Assembly (NCBI RefSeq): GCF_000350225.1
Contig: NW_005179131.1
Span: 206,559 to 270,558, forward strand
Reading direction: 5' to 3'
Length of the DNA stretch: 64,000 bases
From: Chondrus crispus
Lineage: Eukaryota > Rhodophyta > Florideophyceae > Gigartinales > Gigartinaceae
In this document: positions 23,578 through 34,100 of the stretch, piece by piece
How positions within the stretch are numbered: the stretch's first letter is position 1
How the letters are laid out: each line of letters begins with the position of its first letter
Translations under genes and position numbers: made by a program
Notes under the pieces: model-generated
Databases searched by the model: none
Seen by the model: only the letters and a program-made list of their open reading frames with translations
What the model was told of the DNA's origin: nothing

Positions 23578-25353
23578 CTACTGGGCCTTCACTGGCTCCG
23601 CTGGCGCTTCTTTCATCTCAGCGTCGGAGACGATCCCTTCTGGTTTCATCTCAGTTGGGTTGGGAAGGCCGTTGCTGCCCGCGCCTTGATGCTCCTGCTC
23701 TTCCAATTTCCTCATTCTACCGAAGAGGTTCGAGTAGAGCTTCTTGTCCTGGGCATCCTGCTTAGATCGCTTCTCCTTCAATTCCCTTAACTTTCTCTGA
23801 ATGTCCGCGTTCTTAGGGGACAGCTCCAATGCGTACTTCAAACTCAGCTTTGCATTGTCGTAATCGTCCAAGGCAAGGTATGCGCAGCCCTGGCGGTATA
23901 GCGCTTTATCGTTCGAAGGTTGGATTTCTAGGGCCTTCTTGCAGTGTACCATTACCTGCTGGATATCCCCAAGTTTGTTTAAACAAACTGCCAGATTAAG
24001 ATGGCATTTAACGAGCAATTCGTTGACTTTGGCTTTCAGTTCCGGGCTCAGTTCCGAAGTAGGAGAGTCAAAGAAAGCCACCGCTCGGTCGTACGACTTT
24101 TTCGCTGTGGCGTATCGTCCAGACTTGAACAAATCGTTGCCTCGTTCCTTACGAATGTTCATTTCTTCGACCTTCTCCTCAAACGACATACTCCAGACAT
24201 CTTTGGCTTTTTCAAACTTGGTCATCTTGAGGTCAATAAGTATTTTGCTGTCTGCTTTGAAGCCCTTAGCGGTGAATTCCTCAGTCAGCAACCCGACGGC
24301 ACTTCCAAACGCATGTTCTGGGGCAACTGCAACAATAGCTGACTCATTGACCTTCATCGACTGTACGACTCGATCAAGCGCATCAATAACAACGCCATCA
24401 CCCACCTTGAACTCCAGGTCTTCAACCACAACAGCGTCTCCTCCCGCCGGCGGCGGTACGAGTAGCGATGATGTGGTGTCCGGGAGCATATATTTGGCCG
24501 TGACGGTGACGGTGGAACCCTCGTTGGGCCTCTCCCACCCGTCGCCTTCTTGCAAAACCTTCTTCACGAGCTTGCCATCGCTATGAATGTCCTCGATCTT
24601 GCGCCACGACAGTAGTTTGAGACCGAACTTGACGCACTTGGCGTCGGCAGGGACATAGTCCACCGAGGGCCCCGTGGTATGTGGCGGGCGGCAGATGAGG
24701 CTGACTTCGGTGTCCTTCTTCATGTCCTTAACGACCTTCTCCCAGGCTTCTGGGACCTGTTTGCCGCCAAACGTGAAGATGACCTCGCCCTCGTGAAGTT
24801 TGGCGAGCTCGTCGCGAGCGTTCTCATTCATGTGGGTGGCCGAGACGGCGAGAGTGGCCTCTGCAAGACTTCCGGGGCGCTCCCATCCTGTACCAGGGCT
24901 GATCTCTGTCTTAATGACAGTGCCGTCTCCAAAGACGTCTCTTTTGCTTGTCCAGGACAGCAGCTCCATTTCAAAGACGAGGATGGCATTCTCAGGGATT
25001 TTGGGCGGGCTGCCAGCGGCTCCGTAGGCGTACTCAGGTTTGAGGGTGACCTTTGCCTTCTCGCCTTTGGCCATCGTCTTGCCGACGACATCCCACCCTC
25101 TGATGACCTTGCCATCGCCGAGCTTGAAGGAAAACGGTGTGCCGCGGTCGTAAGAGGAATCAAACGTCGTGCCGTCTAGCAGAGTACCGCGATAGTGCAT
25201 CTGGATATCGTCACCATTCTCTGGCTTCTCCCAGCCCTGGACTCCCTGTTGGAGAATTTCCTTGATGACGCCACCATCGCCCGTGAGGTCGCCGGACTTG
25301 GAAAAGTCTTCGACCTCTCCATCGGCATCGGTGGTGGCGACAGGCTTATCCAT
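23578..25353 (-). CDS. FKBP-type peptidyl-prolyl isomerase with TPR domain
   Basis: A 591-residue large immunophilin of the FKBP51/52 and plant ROF1 type, which acts as an Hsp90 co-chaperone. Domain 1 (about 28-135) is a complete FKBP. It keeps the ligand residues Y54, F64, D65, V83, I84, W87, Y110 and F127 in the contexts MHYRG, TTFDSS, KVIRGW and AYGAAG. Domains 2 (about 144-258) and 3 (about 262-385) keep the fold pattern and the repeated GWERP start but have lost most active-site residues, as is common in this family. Residues ~395-545 are three TPR repeats, ending with a charged tail. An in-frame ATG at 25512 would add 53 Pro/Ser-rich residues. I prefer 25353 because MDKPV is followed directly by conserved sequence and the extension looks like untranslated leader. 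It is divergent from SEC22. Confidence 0.88.
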   Translation of the reverse strand: MDKPVATTDADGEVEDFSKSGDLTGDGGVIKEILQQGVQGWEKPENGDDIQMHYRGTLLDGTTFDSSYDRGTPFSFKLGDGKVIRGWDVVGKTMAKGEKAKVTLKPEYAYGAAGSPPKIPENAILVFEMELLSWTSKRDVFGDGTVIKTEISPGTGWERPGSLAEATLAVSATHMNENARDELAKLHEGEVIFTFGGKQVPEAWEKVVKDMKKDTEVSLICRPPHTTGPSVDYVPADAKCVKFGLKLLSWRKIEDIHSDGKLVKKVLQEGDGWERPNEGSTVTVTAKYMLPDTTSSLLVPPPAGGDAVVVEDLEFKVGDGVVIDALDRVVQSMKVNESAIVAVAPEHAFGSAVGLLTEEFTAKGFKADSKILIDLKMTKFEKAKDVWSMSFEEKVEEMNIRKERGNDLFKSGRYATAKKSYDRAVAFFDSPTSELSPELKAKVNELLVKCHLNLAVCLNKLGDIQQVMVHCKKALEIQPSNDKALYRQGCAYLALDDYDNAKLSLKYALELSPKNADIQRKLRELKEKRSKQDAQDKKLYSNLFGRMRKLEEQEHQGAGSNGLPNPTEMKPEGIVSDAEMKEAPAEPVKAQ

Positions 25354-25867
25354 GGAGATGTTAGGATCGAGGTAATACGGTGAGTGGGGTGAGGGCGAGG
25401 AGGGGGTCGGTGGATGCGGTTTTGGTGAGGCAGGAGGCTCGAAGGTCGGTGAGGGCGAAGAGAAGCAGTGATACGGTCGGAGGGAGGGGGCCGAGAGAGA
25501 AGGGGCTGGCATATAATGCAGAGGTGTATTAGAAAAGACCGGAAAATTGTACGGATCCGAGGGTGTGGCGGATCAAAACGAAAGCCCTGCAAAAGCAACC
25601 CGAAATTCAGGCAGTGCCCGTTTCTAGAAGTTCCTCGCTGGCCGAAAAGGAATGACCCATTTACAGACACGTGCGACATCTGGAGCATTACAGACGCAAT
25701 AATTCCTACGCCCGCAGTTATGGCCGCTGTCCCGTTGTTGCTGCTCAGTCATGCGCTCTTCATGTCAAAAGGCCTCCTCCCCTCCGCCCCACCACCAGTC
25801 TGGCTACACTTCGCGCTTGCCCCCTTCCTCATCCACGCCTCTCGCCAAACCGGCCGTTGTTTCCAGC
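25354..25867. promoter_or_regulatory. shared divergent promoter region of FKBP and SEC22 genes
   Basis: The start codons of the minus-strand FKBP gene and the plus-strand SEC22 gene are about 510 bases apart, so both promoters and 5' leaders must lie here. I cannot point to a defined TATA or factor site. Confidence 0.4.
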
Positions 25868-26630
25868 ATGCCGAAAGTCACCCTGCTGGCACGGCTCTCG
25901 GATGGCCTTCCGCTAACGGCCTCCATGGCCGACGAGAACGACGCCTATGCTCGCGAGGTACGTCTGCGTGCCTGCACCCGGTGCCCATCAACACACACTC
26001 GCACTCGCAATTGACTAACTTTTGCATCATGTATTGCAGCTCGAAACGTACGAGCGTCAAGCGAAGAAGTTAATACGCTCTCTCGCCTCGTCTGGCGCGG
26101 AAAAAGCCGGTGTGGGCGATGAGTACGTGACAGTAGAATCGGGGCCTCATTTTTGCTTTCACTACGTTCTCTCATGCGGCGTGTGCATCCTGACGCTGAC
26201 GGAGCGGGCGTACCCCAAGCGGCTGGCGTTTGATTACCTGGACGAGCTGCGCAAGGAATTTTTTCAAATCTATGGCAATCAGGTTGCGGGCGCCAGCCGC
26301 CCGTATGAGTTCATTCGGTTCGATACATTTATCCAGAAGACAAAAAAGGTGTATAACGACTCCAAGACGCAGCGTAATCTACAAAAGCTTAATTCGGAAC
26401 TCAAGGACGTGCACTCGATCATGACGAGAAATATAAATGAGGTGATTTCTAGAGGCGAGCGTTTGGACAACGTGGCGCAGAAGTCTACGCGGCTGGCGCA
26501 GGAATCGAAGCGGTACGCGGCACAAGCGAAGCACGCCAATCGCATGCGCGTGGTGCGGCAGTATGCGCCTGTGGGAGTGGTGGTCGTGGTGGTTTGTATA
26601 ATGTGGTTTGTGATGAAAAAGTTGTGGTGA
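25868..26630 (+). CDS. SEC22: vesicle SNARE SEC22 (one intron)
   Basis: The R-SNARE of ER-Golgi transport. Exon 1 is 25868-25957 and exon 2 is 26040-26630. The intron 25958-26039 has GTACGT and TTGCAG borders, phase 0, and a GACTAAC branch-like motif at 26013-26019. The spliced protein is 226 residues. Residues 1-125 are a longin domain, with LLARLSDGLPL at the start, FHYVLSCGVCILTL, YPKRLAFDYL and SRPYEFIRFDTFIQKTKK. The last two are strong SEC22 signatures and distinguish it from YKT6 and VAMP7. Residues ~130-195 form the SNARE coil, with the zero-layer Arg in the VISRGERLDNV region. A single C-terminal membrane anchor follows (PVGVVVVVVCIMWFVM). The length matches the family (about 215). 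Confidence 0.95.
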
Positions 26631-26944
26631 AGGGGCGATAAGTTTATGTAAAGTTGTTAGGGCGGGTGGTGTAAGGAACCCAGTATCGTGCAAAGTACAG
26701 TACTGTAGTTGTACTGTATGCCGACGCATTGTTGGGCACAATCTCACGCTTCATTTCCACCACGTGATCCAACCGAACTGAGCGGTTCAGAGCCGCTCTC
26801 CACCGTAAACCCTTTTTCATTGCATTCCCGCCTCGCCCACCCTCTCTATCTTTATATTGGCACTATCATATCAGTAGCACCCTTCCTGTTCCTTCTCTTC
26901 ACCCCGTCTCTGATCAACTTTTTGTCTCCAAACCCCCCACATCG

Positions 26945-28048
26945 ATGGTCTCCTCCATGCTCGCCCGCGCCGCCTCCCTCGGCATGCGCCGCGGCCTCGC
27001 TACCGCCCCCGAAACCGTCAAGGTCGGCATCATCGGAGCCGGCCGCATTGGCCAAGTCCACGCCAAGGCCATTTCGGGCATGCAAGGTGCCGAGGTCGTC
27101 ACCATTGCCGATCCGTTCGAGAAGTTCGGCAAGAAAGCCGCCGCCGATTTCGGCGCTAATTGGACCCCAAACTGGGAGGACATGATTGCTGACGACAACA
27201 TCCAAGGTATCGTCATCGGCTCGCCCACCCCCTTCCACGCCGAGCAGATCATCAAGTCTGCCGAAGCCGGCAAGGCTATCATGTGCGAAAAACCCATCTC
27301 CAACGATCTTGCCACCATCGACAAGTGTCTCGACGTGGTCGAAAAGACTAATGCACGTCTGCTCATCGGCTTTCAGAGGCGTTTCGACGGCAACTTCCAG
27401 CAGGTCCGCGAGCAGGTCCAGGCCGGCGCCATTGGCGAGGTCCGCATGTTCCAGATCAACTCGCGTGATCCCGCCCCGCCTCCGGCTGAGTATCTCGCCA
27501 ACTCTGGTGGCATCTTTTTGGACATGATGAGCCACGATTTCGATCAGGCCCGATTCTGCACCGGCGGAGAAATCGAGGAAGTCTTCGTCACAGGCAAGGC
27601 TTTCGAGGAAGCCGCCCAGGAGGCCAATGATCTCGACACGGTGCTTGTCACCCTCAAGATGTCCAACGGCTCGTTCGGAACTATTGGAAACTCTCGTCGC
27701 TGCGCCTATGGATACGATCAGCGAATCGAGGTCTTCGGCTCCAAGGGTGCTTTGTCCAGCCAGAACCGCGCCCCGCACACCGTCGAGCTCAGCACCGACA
27801 GCTCCATCGCCAATGCTTTGCCGTACTCGTTCTTCATGGATAGGTATGCTGCCGCTTACACTGGCGTCATGGCCGCTTTTGTTGAAATGATCCGTGACGG
27901 AACCGCGCCTTCAGTCACTGGCGCTGATGGACGTGCCCCAATCGTCGCCGCCATGGCTGCTGCTAAGTCATACGCTGAGGGGCGCCCGGTTCGTCTGTCA
28001 GAGGTTGATATCGTCGATGGCGCTTCGCAAAGCTCGGCACAGGCCTGA
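26945..28048 (+). CDS. Gfo/Idh/MocA oxidoreductase, inositol 2-dehydrogenase-like
   Basis: A 367-residue NAD(P)-dependent dehydrogenase, intronless. The Rossmann motif GAGRIGQVHA is at about 31-40. The EKP motif (CEKP, catalytic Lys about 116) and the D-x3-H pair in FLDMMSHDFD (D193, H197) match the catalytic Lys-Asp-His set of myo-inositol dehydrogenases. A C-terminal YAAAYTGVMAAFVEMI segment is also typical. The substrate is probably myo-inositol or a related polyol or sugar. The first ~22 residues (MVSSMLARAASLGMRRGLAT) are Arg/Ala/Ser-rich without acidic residues and look like a mitochondrial presequence. Codon use is strikingly C-ended (GCC, ATC, AAG, GTC), unlike its neighbours, which suggests high expression. 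A TATATTGG-like sequence lies about 90 bases upstream. Confidence 0.85.
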   Translation: MVSSMLARAASLGMRRGLATAPETVKVGIIGAGRIGQVHAKAISGMQGAEVVTIADPFEKFGKKAAADFGANWTPNWEDMIADDNIQGIVIGSPTPFHAEQIIKSAEAGKAIMCEKPISNDLATIDKCLDVVEKTNARLLIGFQRRFDGNFQQVREQVQAGAIGEVRMFQINSRDPAPPPAEYLANSGGIFLDMMSHDFDQARFCTGGEIEEVFVTGKAFEEAAQEANDLDTVLVTLKMSNGSFGTIGNSRRCAYGYDQRIEVFGSKGALSSQNRAPHTVELSTDSSIANALPYSFFMDRYAAAYTGVMAAFVEMIRDGTAPSVTGADGRAPIVAAMAAAKSYAEGRPVRLSEVDIVDGASQSSAQA

Positions 28049-28760
28049 TTTCGTTCTACGTGGTTAGTCATTTGGTAGGCCTACACCATCCCGCGCTTGG
28101 AACCATTGGAGGAAAGTGACAAAAATAAAAGGAAGAGACTTGTCGGCAAGGGATTTGGTATTGATCTTCAAATTCTGCCGATGGCAATTATTAGGTTGAC
28201 CGTGATGGCTATGCCTGGATAACGGAACAGTGACGTGCAAAAGGAAGGAGAGATGATTGCTTCGCGCACGATGCTTCGCATTTATGAATAAACTTCGCGT
28301 TCCCGCTTTTTTGAAGGGATATTTTGGAAGACGAACCAGACCAAGCCCACCCTCGTCAAGTGGTTTCACCCCAACTACCTCCATTGCATGTGAACATGGA
28401 CAGTGCCTTCCAGGAACGCAAACGGAAGGAATCAAATTCGGTGGCGAGAATTGAAGAACTACGGTTCTGCAAACGCTATCTCCACCAAATACACATTTCC
28501 GTCGAAATATGGAATGGAAATTTTGCCCATTGCTTCCCATTTTTTGATTGTGTACAGTAGTGTACCCTTGGGTAAAGTTTACTGTACCTTGGAAAACTGT
28601 GAGAGTGAGGGGCCACTGTTCACCATATTTGCTCCCCTCTAACTCACTCACAAACCTACTCTGCCCTTCATCATCTTTAGCGTCTTAGCACCGTGGATCT
28701 GTCCGGTCTCGCTTCCATCTTTACCCTTATCTTCATCGAACAGGCCAATACGCATGTAAG
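28049..28760. other. intergenic spacer
   Basis: This spacer lies between the dehydrogenase and CNOT10. It contains one recurrent palindrome copy (TACCCTTGGGTA, 28563-28574), about 190 bases before the CNOT10 start. A 195-codon minus-strand frame here has no ATG at its beginning and no family motif, so I do not call it. Confidence 0.5.
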
Positions 28761-30695
28761 ATGACGGCGGACGCCCTCACGGCATTCCTGTCGGGTGACT
28801 TTCCGGCTGCAGAAGCTGCCGTTACCCAATTGCACTTGGATGGCATGTCCGACCCACGCGTGCAACACAATCTCCTCGTCTCCCGTTTCTATTCAAAACG
28901 AAATCAGTCCCAGTTAGACGCTCTTGTCGAATTCGTGGCGCAAAATCTCTCCGGTGCTGGGGACGGCCCCAAGCTTTCAAAAACTACTTTCTTCAAAGAA
29001 GTTGCCACCGATCCGAGCATCCTAAAGCCCCTCTACGCTAATGTTGGACCGGTGGCACTGTATAACGTCGCTGTAATAGCGTATGTTGAAGGTTATCTCC
29101 CATCTGCTGCTGTGCTTGGCGGACTTTTGTATTCGAATGTCGAGGCGCTGGATGACTGGCTTGCTCTGAAAACGTGCTTTCTCTTGGCTGATGTGCACCT
29201 GAGGCAAGGTCATGTGGAAGAAGCTAGTGCTGTTGCCGCGTACTCGGAGCGACTTATTCCGTCGTTTACTCGCTCATCGGGGGATGAAAACACAGAGCTG
29301 TCTGAGATACCACAACTCGCGCCGAACTGGCCTGGCAGGGAAAAGGCCATTTTGGAATCACCAGCTTCATACGAAGAGGCAAAGTTCTGCATGCATATCT
29401 ACAACGCACGACTCAGTGCGAATAGCGATTCACCGAAGAACATTAGGAAGGAAGCGAAAAGCGCCGTACTCGCAGCCGATGATACCGACAGTAGGCCGAC
29501 AGCTGCGGCCTTGCTTGTCAAGGCGCGTGTTGAGCAGAGTGAGTCGAAGGGACTGAAAATTCTGGCAAGCGTGGGAAACCAGTCCCCTCCGCACATCAAG
29601 AAGAAGATTCGACCCCTTGCTTTGAACAGTTTGGGAGTTCTCCATCACAAATTAGGCCGACATGCGCTTGCGGCGTGCTATTTTGAACATGCGAGGAAGG
29701 CTTTTGTTGCTCTTTTCGAGGCTGAAACGAAGGATGGCGCGGGCGACACAAACGAGCAGCCCGAAGTGAACTTGTCCATTCTGAGCTCCGCCAAAGACTC
29801 TCACGTCAGCTATAATTTGGCGTTGCAGTATATGAAACTTGGAGACTATGCGAGAGCACTAGGGCTGCTCACTATTGCAGCGCGAAGGGATTTCACGCTG
29901 GCATCCGAGTCACCAATGCTTTGGATTCGAATGGCGGAGTGCTGCGTGGCAATGGAGGCAAAAAACGATCAAGCGCGCCAGTATCTAGCTGTAGAGGGAG
30001 TTGGGAGGGGCCGTCGCATGGTCATGTGCACAGACGAGAAGGATGAGAGCCTGGGTATGGAATACGCTTGCACTTGCGCGAGAGCTGCGATCGCCATTAT
30101 GGACCGGAAAAGGGGGACACAAGACACACAGGCGTCAAGTCCCCAAAAAGGGCGTCGTTATTCTGTTATTTCAGATGCAAACAAGGAAGAAAAGGGTGAC
30201 ATCGTTGAGTCCGCTTCAAATGTAGATGACATGACATTGCGCAGCGCAGCTCTATGTCTGCTTGCGTACTCGGGCTTATCGTTTGATCCTCACTCTGTAC
30301 TTGACGCTTGTGAGCAATTAGCAAAACTTTTTCCCCACGGAGAAAACGACCGAGCAATTCTTGGACATCTCTACGCAGCGGAAGCACTATGCCAACTTGG
30401 CCGGTCTGAGGAGGCTGCTGATAGACTGAGGCACCTCCGAGGCATGAAGGCATCCAGTGACATCCATTTCAAGGAGGCTGCGTGTATAAATATGGCACTA
30501 GCTCATGTCAGCGGTGGGGACCTGAACAGGGCGTCACGTGCCGCGAGTGATGCCGCAAATATAGTACTCAATAAGCAGTCTCCTGAACATGTGCGAAAGC
30601 AGGCGGCCTTCACAGCTGCGTATGTTTTCTTACTTTGTGGAGAAAAAGATTCGGCTCGTAAGGTTTTACGCTCGTTTCGTGCGCCACCAGAGTAA
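28761..30695 (+). CDS. CNOT10: CCR4-NOT complex subunit 10
   Basis: A 644-residue TPR-type helical protein, intronless. The N-terminal FLSGDFPAAEAAVTQL...DPRVQHN segment, the central SYNLALQYMKLGDYARALGLL repeat followed by PMLWIRMAECCVAME, and the C-terminal tandem helices match CNOT10. That subunit pairs with CNOT11 in the cytoplasmic CCR4-NOT deadenylase. In animals it stabilises the module that recruits target mRNA. The ATG is the first in the frame and is followed directly by family-like sequence. The gene is convergent with the M16 protease gene downstream. Confidence 0.85.
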   Translation: MTADALTAFLSGDFPAAEAAVTQLHLDGMSDPRVQHNLLVSRFYSKRNQSQLDALVEFVAQNLSGAGDGPKLSKTTFFKEVATDPSILKPLYANVGPVALYNVAVIAYVEGYLPSAAVLGGLLYSNVEALDDWLALKTCFLLADVHLRQGHVEEASAVAAYSERLIPSFTRSSGDENTELSEIPQLAPNWPGREKAILESPASYEEAKFCMHIYNARLSANSDSPKNIRKEAKSAVLAADDTDSRPTAAALLVKARVEQSESKGLKILASVGNQSPPHIKKKIRPLALNSLGVLHHKLGRHALAACYFEHARKAFVALFEAETKDGAGDTNEQPEVNLSILSSAKDSHVSYNLALQYMKLGDYARALGLLTIAARRDFTLASESPMLWIRMAECCVAMEAKNDQARQYLAVEGVGRGRRMVMCTDEKDESLGMEYACTCARAAIAIMDRKRGTQDTQASSPQKGRRYSVISDANKEEKGDIVESASNVDDMTLRSAALCLLAYSGLSFDPHSVLDACEQLAKLFPHGENDRAILGHLYAAEALCQLGRSEEAADRLRHLRGMKASSDIHFKEAACINMALAHVSGGDLNRASRAASDAANIVLNKQSPEHVRKQAAFTAAYVFLLCGEKDSARKVLRSFRAPPE

Positions 30696-31137
30696 TATCT
30701 GGATCCATGCTAGTGAAAAGGCGAATAAATTGAGCCAGTCTCTTTGCTGCCTCGTGCTGTCCGCAGAGGATTCAGTTTCTGTGCCCCGCGATGCATCACA
30801 GAATCGCATTGCTTCAGAGTTTTCCGACTCATATTTTTCGAGTGCAGGCTTCGCTTGATGTGAATGCATTTGGCGATGTCCTTGGGACTCGTACAGAATG
30901 AGGTACTCTAGCAGTGATATGGTGCTTGGAGGTAGAAAATGCCCGCGAAGCAAGGAGAACCATCTTCGCAAGTTTGTCTTCTTGCAGTTTGCATGTGAAC
31001 GTTCTCTGTGTTTACTGTTCACTCTCAATAGTTAGTGACAGAAGTTAGTCCAACTTGAACCCCGCTACAAACGTGGGCCATCAAACCTTTTAACTCTCCA
31101 TGGAAGCGATCACGACGGGCTCTCGTTTGCCCCCCTC
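30696..31137. other. intergenic, convergent 3' ends
   Basis: This spacer lies between CNOT10 and the minus-strand M16 protease. I see nothing beyond the expected 3' untranslated sequence. Confidence 0.5.
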
Positions 31138-34100
31138 TTACTTTGCCTTGAGAGCCTGTACGACTTCTACAACTTGACGAGGATGTAAAGATTCAACTGG
31201 GCAGTTTTCTAAACGAATTGCGTTCTTGCAGTGACTGAACGCTGCCACTATATCTTCTGAAACTCCTGCCCCGCACGTGACAACAACTAATCTACTGCGT
31301 TCCTGGCGCAACCGCGCCACATGCTTGTCGAAAACGCTTCCAACTTCGTCAAGCGACACTCGTTCTATAGCCTCCTCTAGAGCTCTGTCTGACATTGGGC
31401 CCGCTGGCACACCCAGCGCCGTGCGAGCAATCGCACCATCGGCAATCCTCTCCGGCGTTGATCTCTTGCTGTTCAAACTGTAAAGCAACGAAGCTTTCGC
31501 AGTTTCCAAATCAACCAAGCATGAATCGTCATGTGTCTCGTTCAGGGACTGCCGGAAAGCGTCTAAACAGGCACAGACTGCATCCCATGCAGCCGCTGGA
31601 TTTGACGACTCGTACACAGATGCAGAAAGTTGACCAAGCCAGCTTGAGTTCTCAATGTGTACCCCATATGCAAGTCCAGTACCTCTTACTGCGGTGCACA
31701 GAGGACCTTCCATCCTGCACAACATTTCTGTACATACAGTGAGCGCGCTCCAGTCTGCATGTCCAATGAATACTGGAGAGTCGACGCGAATATCGATTGA
31801 AGTGCTGTCAACACCAGTGATTCCAATAATCTTTGCGATGCTTCTCTCAGGGAAAACGTCGCTGAGGCGCCCAAAGATTCTGCGTGAGAGTGGAAGTTCA
31901 CCCGCAGCAGGCCCATTTCCAGACGGCTTGGGGTCACTGCCGTCTCGTCCATCAGAACCTCTGTGCTTCTTCCAAAGAGAAGACAACACCTCATGAGCCG
32001 GTTTTGGATCCCTAGCCGTCACTTGGATGAAAATGTCAGAACCAGGAAGGGCTTGCAAAGAATGCAAGCAGTCGCGCAGTTGGCGTACAATTTTTCTCTG
32101 TACCTGTTTCCGCGGTTTCTTTTTGGTAAACTCGTCTGCCATGAATGAAAGTAATGGGAAGGAGCCTAATATATTGGCCAGCGTATAGTTGGGGAGATGA
32201 CTGCTCCATCTTTCACCACCCTCCAAGAAAGGAATCATGGGAACAGCTGCCCCAAGAACCACATCGCCATCACGTATATCAGTAACAGCATTGGCGTGAA
32301 GGGTTTGGGATACGGCTGATACGCGCTCGGCAGTTACTTCGCTGCAAAAGAAAGTTTGGAAAAGGACCTCAGCAGCGTCTGCAAACGACGACGGCATCGC
32401 CGCAAAGTGAAGAATGGTACATTGGTGAGCCATTTCGCTACTGTATCCCATATGAATTCCAGAGCCGTCAGTAGAAACAGTTAACTCACTGACTGACCGA
32501 GCATGATCGGTATATGCTATATATGACCCGTCCTCAAGGAGAATGTCACAGCTTGGTAATAGCTCACAAAGGACCGGTAAGAACGTTCTTTGCGCTATAC
32601 TCAGCCTGGAGGTGTCGAGAAAGATGCTGCAGTGAACAAAATCCGTCTCAAGTGTGACAGACTGACACCCATAATCCATTGCACCTCCTCGGGTTACAAT
32701 GTATGGCCATCGAGAAATAGTCAGGGTGCTCGGAATGGGAGGAAATATGTCTGCAGCGAATTTACACGACTCAAGAGGTGATGCACAGTTCCCATCCTGC
32801 CCTTGTATCGAAACCTCATCGCCTCGCAGCTTGGCCTCACGTTCTACCTGACTTGTACGTTCGTCGTCAGCATTATTTTGAGCAAGCGAAGTATCTGGCA
32901 CCATAACAACCTCAACCCTCGGAGCTTCAACCAAAAGTCGCGAAAGCAACTCAATCCAATATTCTTCCGTCTTCTGTTCTAGTTCTGCGAAATGCGCGAG
33001 GAAACCGCGGCTCTCCTCCCCAATTGTCAGAGAGTCACGGCTCCCATATATGACCTCCTCAAGCAAACGATGTGGTATGGAACTGTGTGAATCAGACTCT
33101 AGCTCCGTGAGTTCGACCTCGACTTCCTTCTTAATGGCGGCTTGCATGGCAGACAGTCCTCCAGGAAGCTCCCCCTTCTTTACGATATCGGACAAAAAGG
33201 CCATCACCTGTCTTTCTAACCTCCCAGATGTTAAAAATGACTCTTTTTCTTGATCAATTGACTCCACACTCGCGGTATCGCAGTCCTTCGCGTTGTCTGT
33301 TTCCTGCAGGTCGTCGACGGCCTCGTCGTCGTCATCTTCGTCTTCCACATGCTGCACACCGGAAAAGGACATGACAATTGCGCTGACATCCAGAAATACA
33401 TCTATAGAAGAGTCGATCTCGCTCGCCAATTGGTCCTCTGTTTCGACAAATTCCTGTTGCAAAGGAGACCACACGTACGCATCCAAAAACGACAGCAAAA
33501 CCTCGATAGCTATCGCGGTGAGGCGATCATTAATTCCTGGCCCACGCCATGCTAGTATAACGGTCCCCATATCATTATCCGGACACGGAAAAGGGATGAT
33601 GCGCCTGGACACAGGTGGGAGGGGTTTGAGGTCAATTGGGGTTCTCCATTGCGGATGACCTCTCTGATAACCAGGAGCCGAAGAGATTTCGTCCAGCAGG
33701 GGCTTGACAGAGTTAAGAAGAACATTCGGGTCTATTTCATTGCCTCCGACGATGACGGTGACATTTTCACCGCAATACTGGGTGCGGTGAAATTGTACTA
33801 TATCTTCATTGGTTAGAGTGCGAATATCACTACACAAGCCACCACATTCCAAGGCGAGTGGTGTACCTTCGAACAAAGCAGCTCGGACGGCACGGTCTGA
33901 GATATCAGATTCGGTATTCTCCCTCGCCTGCATTTCGCAAAACACAACGCCAGCCTCCTTGGCGTCCGGACGTACATGATAGACCTCGCTAGCAAATGCT
34001 GCATCGTTGATCTTTGGCCTCAAAATATGATCGAGATAAACCGGAAGCAAATGTGCAAATCCCTGAAAGCCTGCGGTCTTTGCAGTGTATGCGGTATACT

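Noticed and set aside
28064..28651. 195-codon minus-strand frame between the dehydrogenase and CNOT10
   Set aside because: It starts with GTG, has no family resemblance and covers the 3' region of the dehydrogenase.
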